Positions 49,301 through 58,144 of a stretch of DNA of 64,000 bases are shown here, piece after piece. The translations under genes and the position numbers were made by a program. Below the pieces are notes generated by a model. That model saw nothing but the letters and a program-made list of their open reading frames with translations. It searched no databases and had not been told where the DNA came from. The DNA is from Micromussa lordhowensis (taxonomy: Eukaryota; Cnidaria; Anthozoa; Scleractinia; Lobophylliidae), in assembly GCA_964020085.1 (NCBI GenBank), contig OZ026607.1, positions 1,630,103-1,694,102 on the forward strand. The letters run 5' to 3'. How positions within the stretch are numbered: the first letter of the stretch is position 1; every line of letters begins with the position of its first letter.

Positions 49301-50973
49301 CATCCGTAGGCAACAGATATCCGGCGGTATACTAGGATGTACGTGGGATGAAAAAGTGAAGTGAGAAAATGTCGACAGAGAGATTTACAAGGATTTAGGC
49401 TGTTTTGTTATCAATTTGTTGAATAATAATATAATAGTATAATAATAGTATAATAATAGTATACTGCTCAATCTCGCGGAATATCGTCTGATTTTAGCCG
49501 ACTAGGCCTATGGCCTCGTCGGCTAAGTATCAGACGATATTCCGCGCGATTTCGCGGGATAATTGTTAAACATTCCCAATTTTCAAAACTGTGTGTGTTG
49601 CAAAAATATATATGCTCATGTATTTGTCCTTGGACATTATGTGTTCATCAAAGCTACGCCCTCGGAAGACTGTTCACTTCTCAGAACAAATAATGTCCGT
49701 GGACAAACATCCAAGCATATTTCCACGCCAAAAGGAGGCTATTGTTTATATATTCTGCATGATATTACAGCATGCACAATTATCAATTACAAGAGTTACA
49801 TTATCACTTACAATACTATCTTCTCACTTCAATTAAATGCCAGTTTGTAGAATGACAAGACTAGATTCACTGTCTGCACGGGCTTTAATAGTTATTTATT
49901 GATGAACCTTTTTTTTAAGGCCAGGAGGCTGGTGAGCGACTTTGGCATTGTCATAGCTATGGCATCAATGCTGTTGCTTGATGTTTTCCTACACGATAAA
50001 GTTACCACTCCAAAGATTGCCATTGGAGATCCAACGAAAAGAGGCTTTTTACCAACCAGGTTCACTGAGAGAAGCTGGTTTATTAACCCTGGAGGTATGA
50101 TGAAAGCCATGGAAATTGGATGGATTTTTGCAGCTATCATCCCTGCTCTGTTTGTAGGAATATTGTTATTTATGGAAACAGAACTGACTGGTGTGCTTTT
50201 GAACAAGAAAGAACACAAACTAGTCAAAGGAGCAGGGTTCAATTTAGACTTGTGTGTCATGGGACTATTGTCATTCATTTGTTCATTGATGGGATTGCCA
50301 TGGATGTGTGCAGCAACTGTTCGGTCAGTCTCGCACTTGAATGCGCTATCCATCTGGAGCACCTCACACGCACCCGGGGTCAAACCGCATCTTATTGAAG
50401 TCAAGGAGCAGAGAGTCACAAATATTGCCATACATGCACTCACAGGTCAGTTAATTAACAATTATCCTGCGAAATCACGCGGAATATTGTCTGATACTTA
50501 GCTGACGAGGCCATAGGCCGAGTCGGCTAAAATCAGACGATATTCCACGAGATTGAGCAGGATAATTGTTTTATTATTCAACAAACTGATAACAAAACAG
50601 CCTAACATTTTAAAATCTTTCTGTTGACATTTTCTCACTTCACTTTTTCTTCCCATGTACGAAGCTACGTATACTGCCCGATATCTGTTACCTACGGATG
50701 ACAGATATCGAGAGCATCATGACCATATTTGGATAGTGTTACAATTTGTTGAATAATAACTATGTGTAACTTGTACTGATTAACAACTCATTTCCCATTA
50801 CAATATAGCCAACTGTGAAACAGTGCTAAATATATTTGAGTAACTTTGTCTACCTGTCAAATACATATGTAATCGCTAACTGGGACACATAGAAATAACC
50901 AAAAACAGTACTAAAAATTATCCTAGCTACAACATAATAAAAAATGTTAATAACACACATGAAAAAATTACTC

Positions 50974-51006
<33 letters not shown>

Positions 51007-53638
51007 TGTAACACCAGTGCAAATTACACATCGTAATTCTGGATAATGATTGGCAGAAAGACAATGAGAAATTTTGTAGGCCAATGATATCATGTAAAGC
51101 AGTGACAAAAATTATGTATGGAAACTCTGAAAAAAGTTTTCTCAAATGTGAAAAAAATGGCTTCAAGAAACATCTTCCGGCAATTTTTCAGTGCAAATTT
51201 GTCATGTTTGTGTTGTTAATAAGTAATCATACGTTTTTTCTCGTTCAATTTGAAATTAATTTGCACTTGTGAGTTTTTCAAAAGCTGAAAATTGCACTCG
51301 CCAAAGCGGCTCGTGCAATTTCAGCTTTTTGAAAAACTCACTTGTGCAAATTAATTTCAAATTGAACTCGAAACCATGATAACTTATACTAATAGAGCAT
51401 GCCAACATACATGTACATGTACTAAAAGTTACTAAAACTTGCTAAAAACATACACTAGCTACTAGATAGTTAATAATAATACTAATAAAATGCTTCAAAA
51501 TACACCTATGTAAAAATGTTTAACAATATAAAACAAATGAATGCTAAGAATATTCTATAAAATTAGTTCTTAATCTGTGTATATAAAAATGTATGCATCT
51601 AACTGTTGCGTAAAACACATGTTTGACAGCTGCTGGACTCTTACAAATGTTTCTTTTCAACATGGCAAGGGACGGTGCTACTCTTACTCCCCTAAATAGT
51701 TTTGCCCATTTGACACTTAAATAAAGTTATTTATTTTATTTGATTTAAAAGGTTCAAATACTTGGTAATTTCTTGACATTGGCATGTTTTTTCTGTTGCA
51801 GGTTTGTCCATCCTCCTCGCACCAGCGCTTCATCTCATTCCCGTTCCAGTTATGTTTGGGGTTCTTTTATATCTAGGTGTTTGTTCGTTAGCTGGAATTC
51901 AGTTAGTCGATAGGCTTATAATGATGTTTATGCCGCCAAAGTACCACCCAGATGTACAGTATGTAAGAAAGGTACGCCTAACTAAGCAGGCTCGTTAACA
52001 AGCCCAGCTGGCTTTTCTAACCAATGCATCATCAAAATTATGGCAAGTCTTTAGATTGTAGTGAAATTTCAGGACATTTCAGTTGCTGATAAATTGTTTC
52101 TGCTGGCATGTGGGTTACGTCCCATTTGAACTACACAGAAGCTTCGGCGTGGCTTAGATGAAACTAGTGCCCGTGATGTCAATAATATTATTGATATCAT
52201 GGGCACTAGTTTCTCTATGTTCAGCTGGTGAAATTAATCACCAGCTCTTGTGACATCCTTGCATGTAGAAAGCTAGTCCAAGCAAAGATGATAATTATCT
52301 TATTATCATCTTTGCTTGGACTAGCTTTCTACATGCAAGGATGTCACAAGAGCTGGTGATTAATTTCACCAGCTGAACTTAGAGAACTTTAATCCTGCTG
52401 AAATTCACAAGAAAACAAAGACTTGTGTAATTTTAAAGGTGCAAAGGCGAGAAAAGCCAGGTGGGCTTATTATTGAACTGCTTAGCGTGTTCTTTAATAG
52501 CTACATTCCTGTACATGGTAATAGATAATAGTAGACATGGTTATCAATTTTGTCCAAGCCTTTCCAAAAATGCTGTGTAGTGCAAATTTGCACTACACTT
52601 TGCAGTGAAATTCGAGTGTCGTAGAAGCATTCCCACCCCCCTCCCCCCCAAACAATGTTGACTTTTCTATTTCTAAGACTACACAGCACCTACAGTACAA
52701 GGCTGTGCAGCCCTGCCCTACACAACATTGAATTGGGGGCCTGGGGTATCAGAGAACTAACGCTAGATACAAATGAAGTAGAAGTTACATATTGTTAAGT
52801 GTCTCAACTACTTTTGTCAGCCATTGTAGAAACAATGCAATGTTAAGCTAGTGATCAGTCACATAGTATTTACTAAACACATCTGTGACAATTTCAGGTT
52901 AATACTAAACAAATTCACATTTACACGGCAATCCAGTTGGTATGCTTGGGTCTTCTCATTGTGGTAAAGTTAACTACCATTGCACCATCATTTCCATTCT
53001 TCATCATCTGCTTAATTCCTCTGCGGAAGTCGTTGATAAAGGTCTTTGAAGACAATGAACTTCAAGAGGTATGTTCACATGTATTTTTGTTTTCAAGCTT
53101 TCTAATCTTTTAACTCTATGATTCAATTTAAAATATCCTATCAATTTTCTAACCATTTCTTTAACCTCCCATGAAATTCCCCTGGAATCATATTTCAGCA
53201 ATATGTGCCAAAGACTACACAGGATTGCATTACTATGATATTTTAATGTGTTGATCATACAGATGTGGTCACCCTGTCAAGCAGAAAAGACTGTGTTTGA
53301 CAACATTTTCAAGCACCAAGAAGAGAGTTGAAATGACGACACATAGTGGACTATTTCTGATGAACTTTGAGGTGCTTGGAAATTCAGTCAAACACTGTCT
53401 TGAGTGTTAATTAATAAACCGTAAAAATCAATGTTAATTATCCAAACACCGTCACAGTCATGATTTCCTTTGTTTACACGTGATGAATTACCGGTATTAA
53501 TGAGTTTGAAGAGTAACGCATATAACTTCGAAAACCCAAATATACACATTATTTTGTTATTGACAGCTTGACAATGAAGAGTTGCCTGATGATGACAGCG
53601 ACATGGATGAGTATGACAGTGTGTTCTTACCAATTTAA
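37379..53638 (+). CDS. SLC4A2: SLC4 anion exchanger (AE2/AE3-like Cl-/HCO3- exchanger), 15 exons
   Basis: Exons 37379-37441, 37525-37675, 39962-40528, 40817-40965, 41585-41759, 42423-42775, 44183-44515, 44997-45174, 45834-46189, 46906-47100, 48211-48384, 49920-50445, 51802-51971, 52898-53068 and 53567-53638 join in phase to 1210 residues, near AE2/AE3 length. An N-terminal extension holds a His-rich segment (about residues 148-215, 26 His). The band-3 cytoplasmic domain follows: [50 protein letters not shown]. The membrane domain starts near residue 698: [104 protein letters not shown]. The tail [10 protein letters not shown] matches the AE-type DEYxExPMPV end and places it with Cl-/HCO3- exchangers, not Na+-coupled NBCs. 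Extracellular loop 3 is short and lacks Cys and N-glycosylation sequons. It predates the vertebrate A1/A2/A3 split, so the symbol is by similarity. Confidence 0.94.
38177..38334. mobile_element. MITE of the 'GCTATCCACCGGATA' family, copy 2
   Basis: GGGGCCACTTGTTCGAAGGG on the left faces CACCCTTTGAACAAATGGGG on the right. The interior has ACGCTATCCACCGGATAACT and TAGTGGATAAGTGTTGGCAA, as in copy 1 at 36235. It lies in intron 2 of the anion exchanger. Confidence 0.75.
38335..39961. other. Anion exchanger intron 2, remainder
   Basis: AT-rich sequence with no recognisable exon, RNA gene or inverted repeat. A run of 19 C at 39724-39742 is the only striking feature. Frames near 38267-38489 and 39625-39906 have no homology. 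Confidence 0.5.
39724..39742 (+). repeat. Poly(C) run, 19 bp
   Basis: Nineteen uninterrupted C lie in intron 2, about 220 bp upstream of exon 3. Similar G or C runs are at 5795-5805, 32411-32422, 53894-53910 and 62534-62546. Their exact lengths are prone to sequencing error. Confidence 0.7.
41425..41522. mobile_element. Fold-back MITE
   Basis: ATTCTCTAAAACTTTTTTTG and TAATCCGATCTGTTGCTTTT on the left pair with AAAAGCAACAGATTAGATTA and CAAAAAAATTTTAGAGAAT on the right. 98 bp, almost no loop, ending 62 bp before exon 5. Confidence 0.7.
41783..41966. mobile_element. Old copy of the TA-flanked 'GCGGACACC' MITE superfamily
   Basis: TACAATGGAACCTCCGCTAA, GGGCGGACACCTCTTGTAAG, AAGTGGACACCTCTCTTAAG and GAGGGTGTCCGTTTATTTGG follow the plan of the 457-bp units at 56774-58144 (TACAGTGAAACCTGTATTAA, GCGGACACC repeats, GGTGTCCGCTTAATACAGG), but shorter and diverged. 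It starts 23 bp after the exon 5 donor. Confidence 0.6.
42933..43760. mobile_element. 828-bp fold-back element with about 150-bp arms
   Basis: The left arm TTTACAGCGCTGATTATATT, ACCGTGAACACCTAAAATAT, GTCTGGAATGTTTATTGTGT, GTTGTAACCAATCACATG, AGATCTTCACACCACAGAAA matches, inverted, the right arm ending AATATGATCAGCACTGTAAA. Both arms also share CGGCCACGGAACAAATTATT or its complement. The interior is unique and GC-richer. No frame of transposase type. It sits in intron 6. Confidence 0.8.
45540..45740. repeat. Dispersed repeat, inverted relative of 7735-7930
   Basis: CTTGCCCTGGGCAAGTCTTA, GACGACTTGCCCTTGTCCAT, TGGGCAAGTGAG and GAAAATCTGCTCATTTCAG resemble the segment at 7735-7930 in opposite orientation. 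It lies about 100 bp upstream of exon 9 in the anion exchanger gene. Confidence 0.45.
46190..46905. other. Anion exchanger intron 9
   Basis: It contains a weak fold-back (about 46213-46476): TTATCAGTTGAGTA on the left against TACTCAACTGATAA on the right, with GGGTAACTTGC/GTTGCCCATGGC inside. No exon or RNA gene is visible in the rest. Confidence 0.5.
47220..47410 (+). repeat. Short repeated phrases in intron 10
   Basis: The phrase CTTGCAGTCTCAATTTTTTG and variants (CTCACAGTCTCATTTTTTTA, TTGTAGTCTTGATTTTTTCA, AGTATCTCATTTTTTGCAAG) recurs at roughly 40-bp intervals. It is a decayed tandem repeat with no coding frame. Confidence 0.4.
48385..49240. other. Anion exchanger intron 11, left part
   Basis: No exon, RNA gene or clear inverted repeat. 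It contains AT-rich sequence and words such as CTAGCCAT repeated in the part around 48440-49085. The right part of the intron holds the MITE at 49241-49568. Confidence 0.45.
49241..49568 (+). mobile_element. MITE upstream of exon 12, forward copy
   Basis: It begins ATTCAACAAATTGTAACACT, passes through CTGTCATCCGTAGGCAACAG, AAAGTGAAGTGAGAAAATGT and GGCTGTTTTGTTATC, and ends in a hairpin AATATCGTCTGATTTTAGCC / GGCTAAGTATCAGACGATAT. A closely similar copy lies in opposite orientation at 50453-50754. Confidence 0.8.
50453..50754 (-). mobile_element. MITE downstream of exon 12, inverted copy
   Basis: On the minus strand it reads ATTCAACAAATTGTAACACT, CCAAATATGGTCATGATGCT, CTGTCATCCGTAGGTAACAG, AAAGTGAAGTGAGAAAATGT and the hairpin with TCTGATTTTAGCCGACTCGG, the same order as 49241-49568. 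It begins within about 8 bp of the exon 12 splice donor (GTCAGT at 50446). Confidence 0.8.
51238..51373. mobile_element. Near-perfect palindromic MITE, about 60-bp arms
   Basis: TTCAATTTGAAATTAATTTG and CACTTGTGAGTTTTTCAAAA on the left pair with TTTTTGAAAAACTCACTTGT and GCAAATTAATTTCAAATTGA on the right. The loop is CCAAAGCGGC-like. It lies in intron 12 of the anion exchanger. Confidence 0.8.
52160..52213. repeat. Spacerless 54-bp palindrome
   Basis: Two 27-bp arms, GAAACTAGTGCCCGTGATGT... and its complement ending GGGCACTAGTTTC, with two mismatches and no spacer (centre AATAAT/ATTATT). It stops 5 bp before the larger perfect palindrome at 52219. Confidence 0.85.
52219..52378. repeat. Perfect palindrome, two 77-bp arms, 6-bp spacer
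   Basis: Arms 52219-52295 and 52302-52378 are exact reverse complements, as checked base by base. The left arm starts GTTCAGCTGGTGAAATTAAT. The flanks continue the symmetry imperfectly (TTTCTCTAT against TTAGAGAAC). The arm itself includes a smaller palindrome, AGCTGGTGAAATTAATCACC. It lies in intron 13 of the anion exchanger. Confidence 0.9.
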
Positions 53639-56256
53639 AGAAGAAAGAATGACGTGCCAACTCTGGATCTCGCACATTTAATATTCTCAATTTTTTTGGC
53701 TCAATTTTCTATCACCAATTTTGGCATTTGCATCAATGTTTTAGTTCAGTGAAAAGACCTCCCATACAGTTCTGTTACACTAGACAATTTTCTGTGTGAC
53801 CTGTCACACAACTTTGTTGCAGCACTCCTTTTATGAGAAATTGCCTGGAGTAACAGACCTTGTGCAACAATATGCCTCGTAATGTTTGCCAGAGGGGGGG
53901 GGGGGGGGGGAGGGGGCTATAATTTTTCAAATGAGGGTGGCTGGTTTCCTTGGGGTTGCAAAATCAATGGGGCACCCCCAAAATGTTTCAATTTCAGAAT
54001 TGGTATTTTACACCAAAAATATTAGCAAAACCAAAAAGTAGAAATTACATAATTTGAGGCCCTGTCATTTTCTGCTATAATATTCACCATAAAATTTATT
54101 TCATTTTTTGCATTTCCAAAGGGGGGTGCCTAGCTACCCAATCCACCCCCCAAGTTTTATACTACACTAAGGGAACCTCTTGTCTGAAATGTAGAATTGC
54201 CAGATTTTTTAAGTTAAAGCTGGCAAACGAGAAGCAAGGATGCCATATTATAATTTCTTTTTCACCTTTGTAACAAAATTCATTAGAGAGCTTATGGTAA
54301 TCACGGACCTTATTTATAAAGTCTTGATTCAGATTGAAATTCTCCCAACATGAATTATAGGAAACATATGAAAACAGTGATTCTGGATTCTGATTGGTCA
54401 TTCGTGTTGAAGGAATAACGTTCAAAGGTACATGAGATTTTTCTTTCAATTTTTTCTAATTTTTTGTTTGTTTGATTGTTTTTTAATCTTTTTTGTTTTC
54501 TTTTTCGTTTGAGAACAGTCTTGAGTAAATAAAAAGAAGCAAAAATTAACAAAAATATTTTGCAGAGAATTCTATAAAGCAGAGTGTATATTTTGAGTAG
54601 TATCCGCCATCAAAGGTTATTGAGTCTTATATTAATATTTTAGTGTTATAAATGAATTTGCCTTTTGGAACGTCACGCAACATTTCAGACATTGTGTGAC
54701 ACACCATAATAATAATGATAATAATAATAATGCTTTATTCTGCTCGAAACATCTAAAACACATTTACAGAGAAAATTACAAAAACTACAATAACTTAGGA
54801 AATGCATATGTTTAAAGTCGAGCATGGGGGATAAATGAACCTTGGGGTTTTTGAGCTATTACCCTGCCTATTATGTGCTTTATAAGATCAAGAGAATGAA
54901 GGAGCAAACACAGAGAGACAGACCGAACTATATGAGCAGTGGATAATTAAAGGAACTGAAAATTCAAAATGTTAGTTCATGGTTTTTTGGAGTTGTTCAG
55001 AGAAGAGGTATAGCTTAATTTGTTTAGGAAATTGGCACACATTTAGATTTTTTAAATAAGAAGGAATATTAGGAAAGGATGGAAGCCATATAGGATATAT
55101 ACCAAAACTTCTACCAACTGTATTTAAGTGCCTGTTTGACATAACATCTTTTGGGGAAAAAATATACCAAAGGAGCGAGAAGACGTTCGATTTTGTTTTA
55201 CAAATTATGTAAATCGTTTCAGCTTTGATAAAAGGGCAAAGTAGTTTTGAAATAACTCTGACTTTTCGAGAGATGTTACGAAACACATAAACTTGTCACG
55301 CTTGTTAATTGTTCACCCCACTCGCAAGCTGAGCTGTAGATCTTTCTCTAAATATATCATTAACAAATTTGGTAAAGGGATATAAATTTTAGGGTTAGAA
55401 GCATCACATTAGTTTCAAGAGATTTTACACCTTTCTGTACAATCTTCAAAAATTGTCGTCGGTTGCGTGGCTTAGCGTGATGCAGAAGAAGTCACACAAC
55501 CAGCGCAGGGGCCATGACTTTTCTTAGAATGAAATTGGCTTTCATTTTTTGTACTAATAAATAACGTCGATGACTATAAAGTGTAAATAAATGTTAAATA
55601 GTTGTGACATAGAATATTTGTTTAATGTAAAAATAAAGATGAATTTGAAAATGCGTTTACAAGAGCCTAGTTTCGTGAAGTGTATAGTGTAACATAGTAA
55701 ATGATCACCCAAGGTTGGGAAGGTAAGGGAGCAGTTAAATTACTGCTAGTCTGCTTGGCCGTGTCACAGCCGCCCCTCCCCGAAAAGAAAAACTCGAGAA
55801 GGCGGCTCTATAACACAGATCAGTAGACTGCTAACAGTCAGTTCTGGGCGAGACATTTCGGAGATAATTCGGAGATTGGGTCGAGACACTTGAACGTAGA
55901 GCGGCGGAAATCAAGCCTAAATTGTTGCGTCAGGCAGAAAGTCTGGGTTTTCTGTGACTCTTTTTTACGACCATAATGCATTGCTATGATCTCTCGTACT
56001 TGCCAAGAGAAACCTGGGGGAGAGTCCAGCAAAGTTCTATCCAACCTCTTTCCCAGGCTCCCTCTCCTTTGCCTGAGAACGACGCTGGGTACTACGTGAG
56101 CCTGTTCGCCACAGACATCGACAAAGAAGAAAGGATGTACACTTTATATTAAGTTTTTTCTTCGAACACAAGAACATTCTCACTTCTTATTTCGAACAGC
56201 TGGAGTACTGTTTTCTGTTTTTTTAACCAAACTGGCTTCAATTGTAAGAAGCATTT
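53639..56256. other. Region downstream of the anion exchanger
   Basis: It should contain the 3' UTR, though no strong AATAAA is near the stop; candidates are near 54526. A G run is at 53894-53910. An ATA/ATG microsatellite at 54711-54742, followed by TGCTTTATTCTG, resembles the 3' tail of a minus-strand LINE; a minus-strand frame at 54972-55286 could be its remnant but lacks family motifs. A dispersed repeat with ACCTCTTTCCCAGGCTCCC is near 56042. No gene is supported. Confidence 0.5.
53894..53910 (+). repeat. Poly(G) run, 17 bp
   Basis: Seventeen G followed by AGGGGG lie about 256 bp after the anion exchanger stop codon, possibly in its 3' UTR. G runs of this length can form quadruplexes and are often mis-sized in assemblies. 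Confidence 0.65.
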
Positions 56257-56420
56257 ATTAAACAATTATTGGATGAGGTTGAGCATGATATCATGAATTA
56301 TCAAAACCGAGGTCTGTGTTATCTGCCGAAGCCGAAGGCTGAGGCAGATAACACAGACACGAGGTTTTGATAATTCTTGATATCATGCGAAAACCGAATT
56401 CAGTAATTGTTTTATTATAC
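56257..56420. mobile_element. Fold-back MITE
   Basis: GCATGATATCATGAATTATC, AAAACC and GTCTGTGTTATCTGCC on the left pair with GGCAGATAACACAGACACGA, GGTTTTGATAATTC and TTGATATCATGC on the right. The outer TTATTAAACAATTATTG faces AGTAATTGTTTTATTATA. Confidence 0.7.
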
Positions 56421-56516
56421 ATTTTTGACAATTCATCCTCAGAAACAGAAGCGAAGCGTTCAGCCATTTTGTTTCCGAGGAGAACACTTCAAGAGGCTTA
56501 GTAACCAGGCAGATGT

Positions 56517-56577
56517 TGAACTTGACATGATAAATGCATTATCTGCAGCAGATAATACATTTATCATGTCAAGTTCA
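56517..56577. repeat. 30-bp-arm palindrome with 1-bp spacer
   Basis: TGAACTTGACATGATAAATG and CATTATCTGC pair with GCAGATAATACATTTATCAT and GTCAAGTTCA, with one mismatch. It lies 96 bp beyond the fold-back element at 56257-56420 and may belong to the same insertion. Confidence 0.8.
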
Positions 56578-56773
56578 CAAGCTATTGTGAATTGATTGAA
56601 TGCTCTCGACCAATCAGAATTTTCATAGTGAGTCTAATGTATAATAATAAATTTTGTAAGCCTGCTTAATCAAATATTTGAAAAATATTAGAAATTACCT
56701 CAATATGCCATTTTAGACCATCCAAATCAGGTTTTGGGCACTTGAACGGTCGTCCAAAACTGATTTGGATATA

Positions 56774-58144
56774 CAGTGAAACCTGTATTAAGCGGACACC
56801 GTATTAAGCGGACACCCTCTATTAAGCGGACACCAGCTTGAGTCCCTAAATTTTCTTCCCACATTTACTGTAAAATAAACCTGCGTTCAGCGGACACCTC
56901 TGTTAAGCGGACGCGGACACCAATATTAAGCCATTTTGTTGCACAAAACCTGCGATAAGCGGACACTTCAAGGGCTTTTTACTTGTAAAAGCACAGCTCA
57001 GACACCGTTAACATTGTTCAGCGATGTCGTTTTAAAGCTAAGTAGATTATTCCAGATTCATGCATTGACTGTCTGGACATTATGCTAAGAGCAGTCTTTG
57101 ATCTTACACGGCGTTACAAAAGGGTTAATAATTAACTATTATTGCTGAACCTGTTTAGAGCGGACACCCTGTATTAAGCGGACACTAGTGAGGGTCCCAA
57201 CGGTGTCCGCTTAATACAGGTTTCACTGTACAGTGAAACCTGTATTAAGCGGACACCGTATTAAGCGGACACCCTCTATTAAGCGGACACCAGCTTGAGT
57301 CCCTAAATTTTCTTCCCACATTTACTGTAAAATAAACCTGCGTTCAGCGGACACCTCTGTTAAGCGGACGCGGACACCAATATTAAGCCATTTTGTTGCA
57401 CAAAACCTGCAATAAGCGGACACTTCAAGGGCTTTTTACTTGTAAAAGCACAGCTCAGACACCGTTAACATTGTTCAGCGATGTCGTTTTAAAGCTAAGT
57501 AGATTATTCCAGATTCATGCATTGACTGTCTGGACATTATGCTAAGAGCAGTCTTTGATCTTACACGGCGTTACAAAAGGGTTAATAATTAACTATTATT
57601 GCTGAACCTGTTTAGAGCGGACACCCTGTATTAAGCGGACACTAGTGAGGGTCCCAACGGTGTCCGCTTAATACAGGTTTCACTGTACAGTGAAACCTGT
57701 ATTAAGCGGACACCGTATTAAGCGGACACCCTCTATTAAGCGGACACCAGCTTGAGTCCCTAAATTTTCTTCCCACATTTACTGTAAAATAAACCTGCGT
57801 TCAGCGGACACCTCTGTTAAGCGGACGCGGACACCAATATTAAGCCATTTTGTTGCACAAAACCTGCAATAAGCGGACACTTCAAGGGCTTTTTACTTGT
57901 AAAAGCACAGCTCAGACACCGTTAACATTGTTCAGCGATGTCGTTTTAAAGCTAAGTAGATTATTCCAGATTCATGCATTGACTGTCTGGACATTATGCT
58001 AAGAGCAGTCTTTGATCTTACACGGCGTTACAAAAGGGTTAAGAATTAACTATTATTGCTGAACCTGTTTAGAGCGGACACCCTGTATTAAGCGGACACT
58101 AGTGAGGGTCCCAACGGTGTCCGCTTAATACAGGTTTCACTGTA
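56774..58144. mobile_element. Head-to-tail trimer of a 457-bp TA-flanked MITE
   Basis: Three units of exactly 457 bp: 56774-57230, 57231-57687 and 57688-58144. Each starts CAGTGAAACCTGTATTAAGC and ends with the inverse GCTTAATACAGGTTTCACTG then TA, so the units share single TA dinucleotides (...CACTG-TA-CAGTG...). TA targets and CAGTG termini are typical of Tc1/mariner-derived MITEs. I see only two substitutions among the copies (G/A near 56954 versus the later units, and T/G near the end of unit 3). Each unit carries several GCGGACACC words near both ends. Non-coding. Confidence 0.9.

Noticed and set aside
37379..53638. Na+-coupled bicarbonate transporter (NBC/NDCBE) identity
   Set aside because: The [18 protein letters not shown] and terminal [10 protein letters not shown] motifs follow the AE1-3 pattern rather than the NBC pattern.
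54972..55286. Minus-strand LINE coding remnant called as a gene
   Set aside because: Only a tail-like microsatellite supports a LINE; the peptide has no RT or endonuclease motif.
56774..58144. CRISPR-like or satellite array
   Set aside because: Units are 457 bp, each with its own terminal inverted repeats, and the DNA is clearly animal; there are no spacers.
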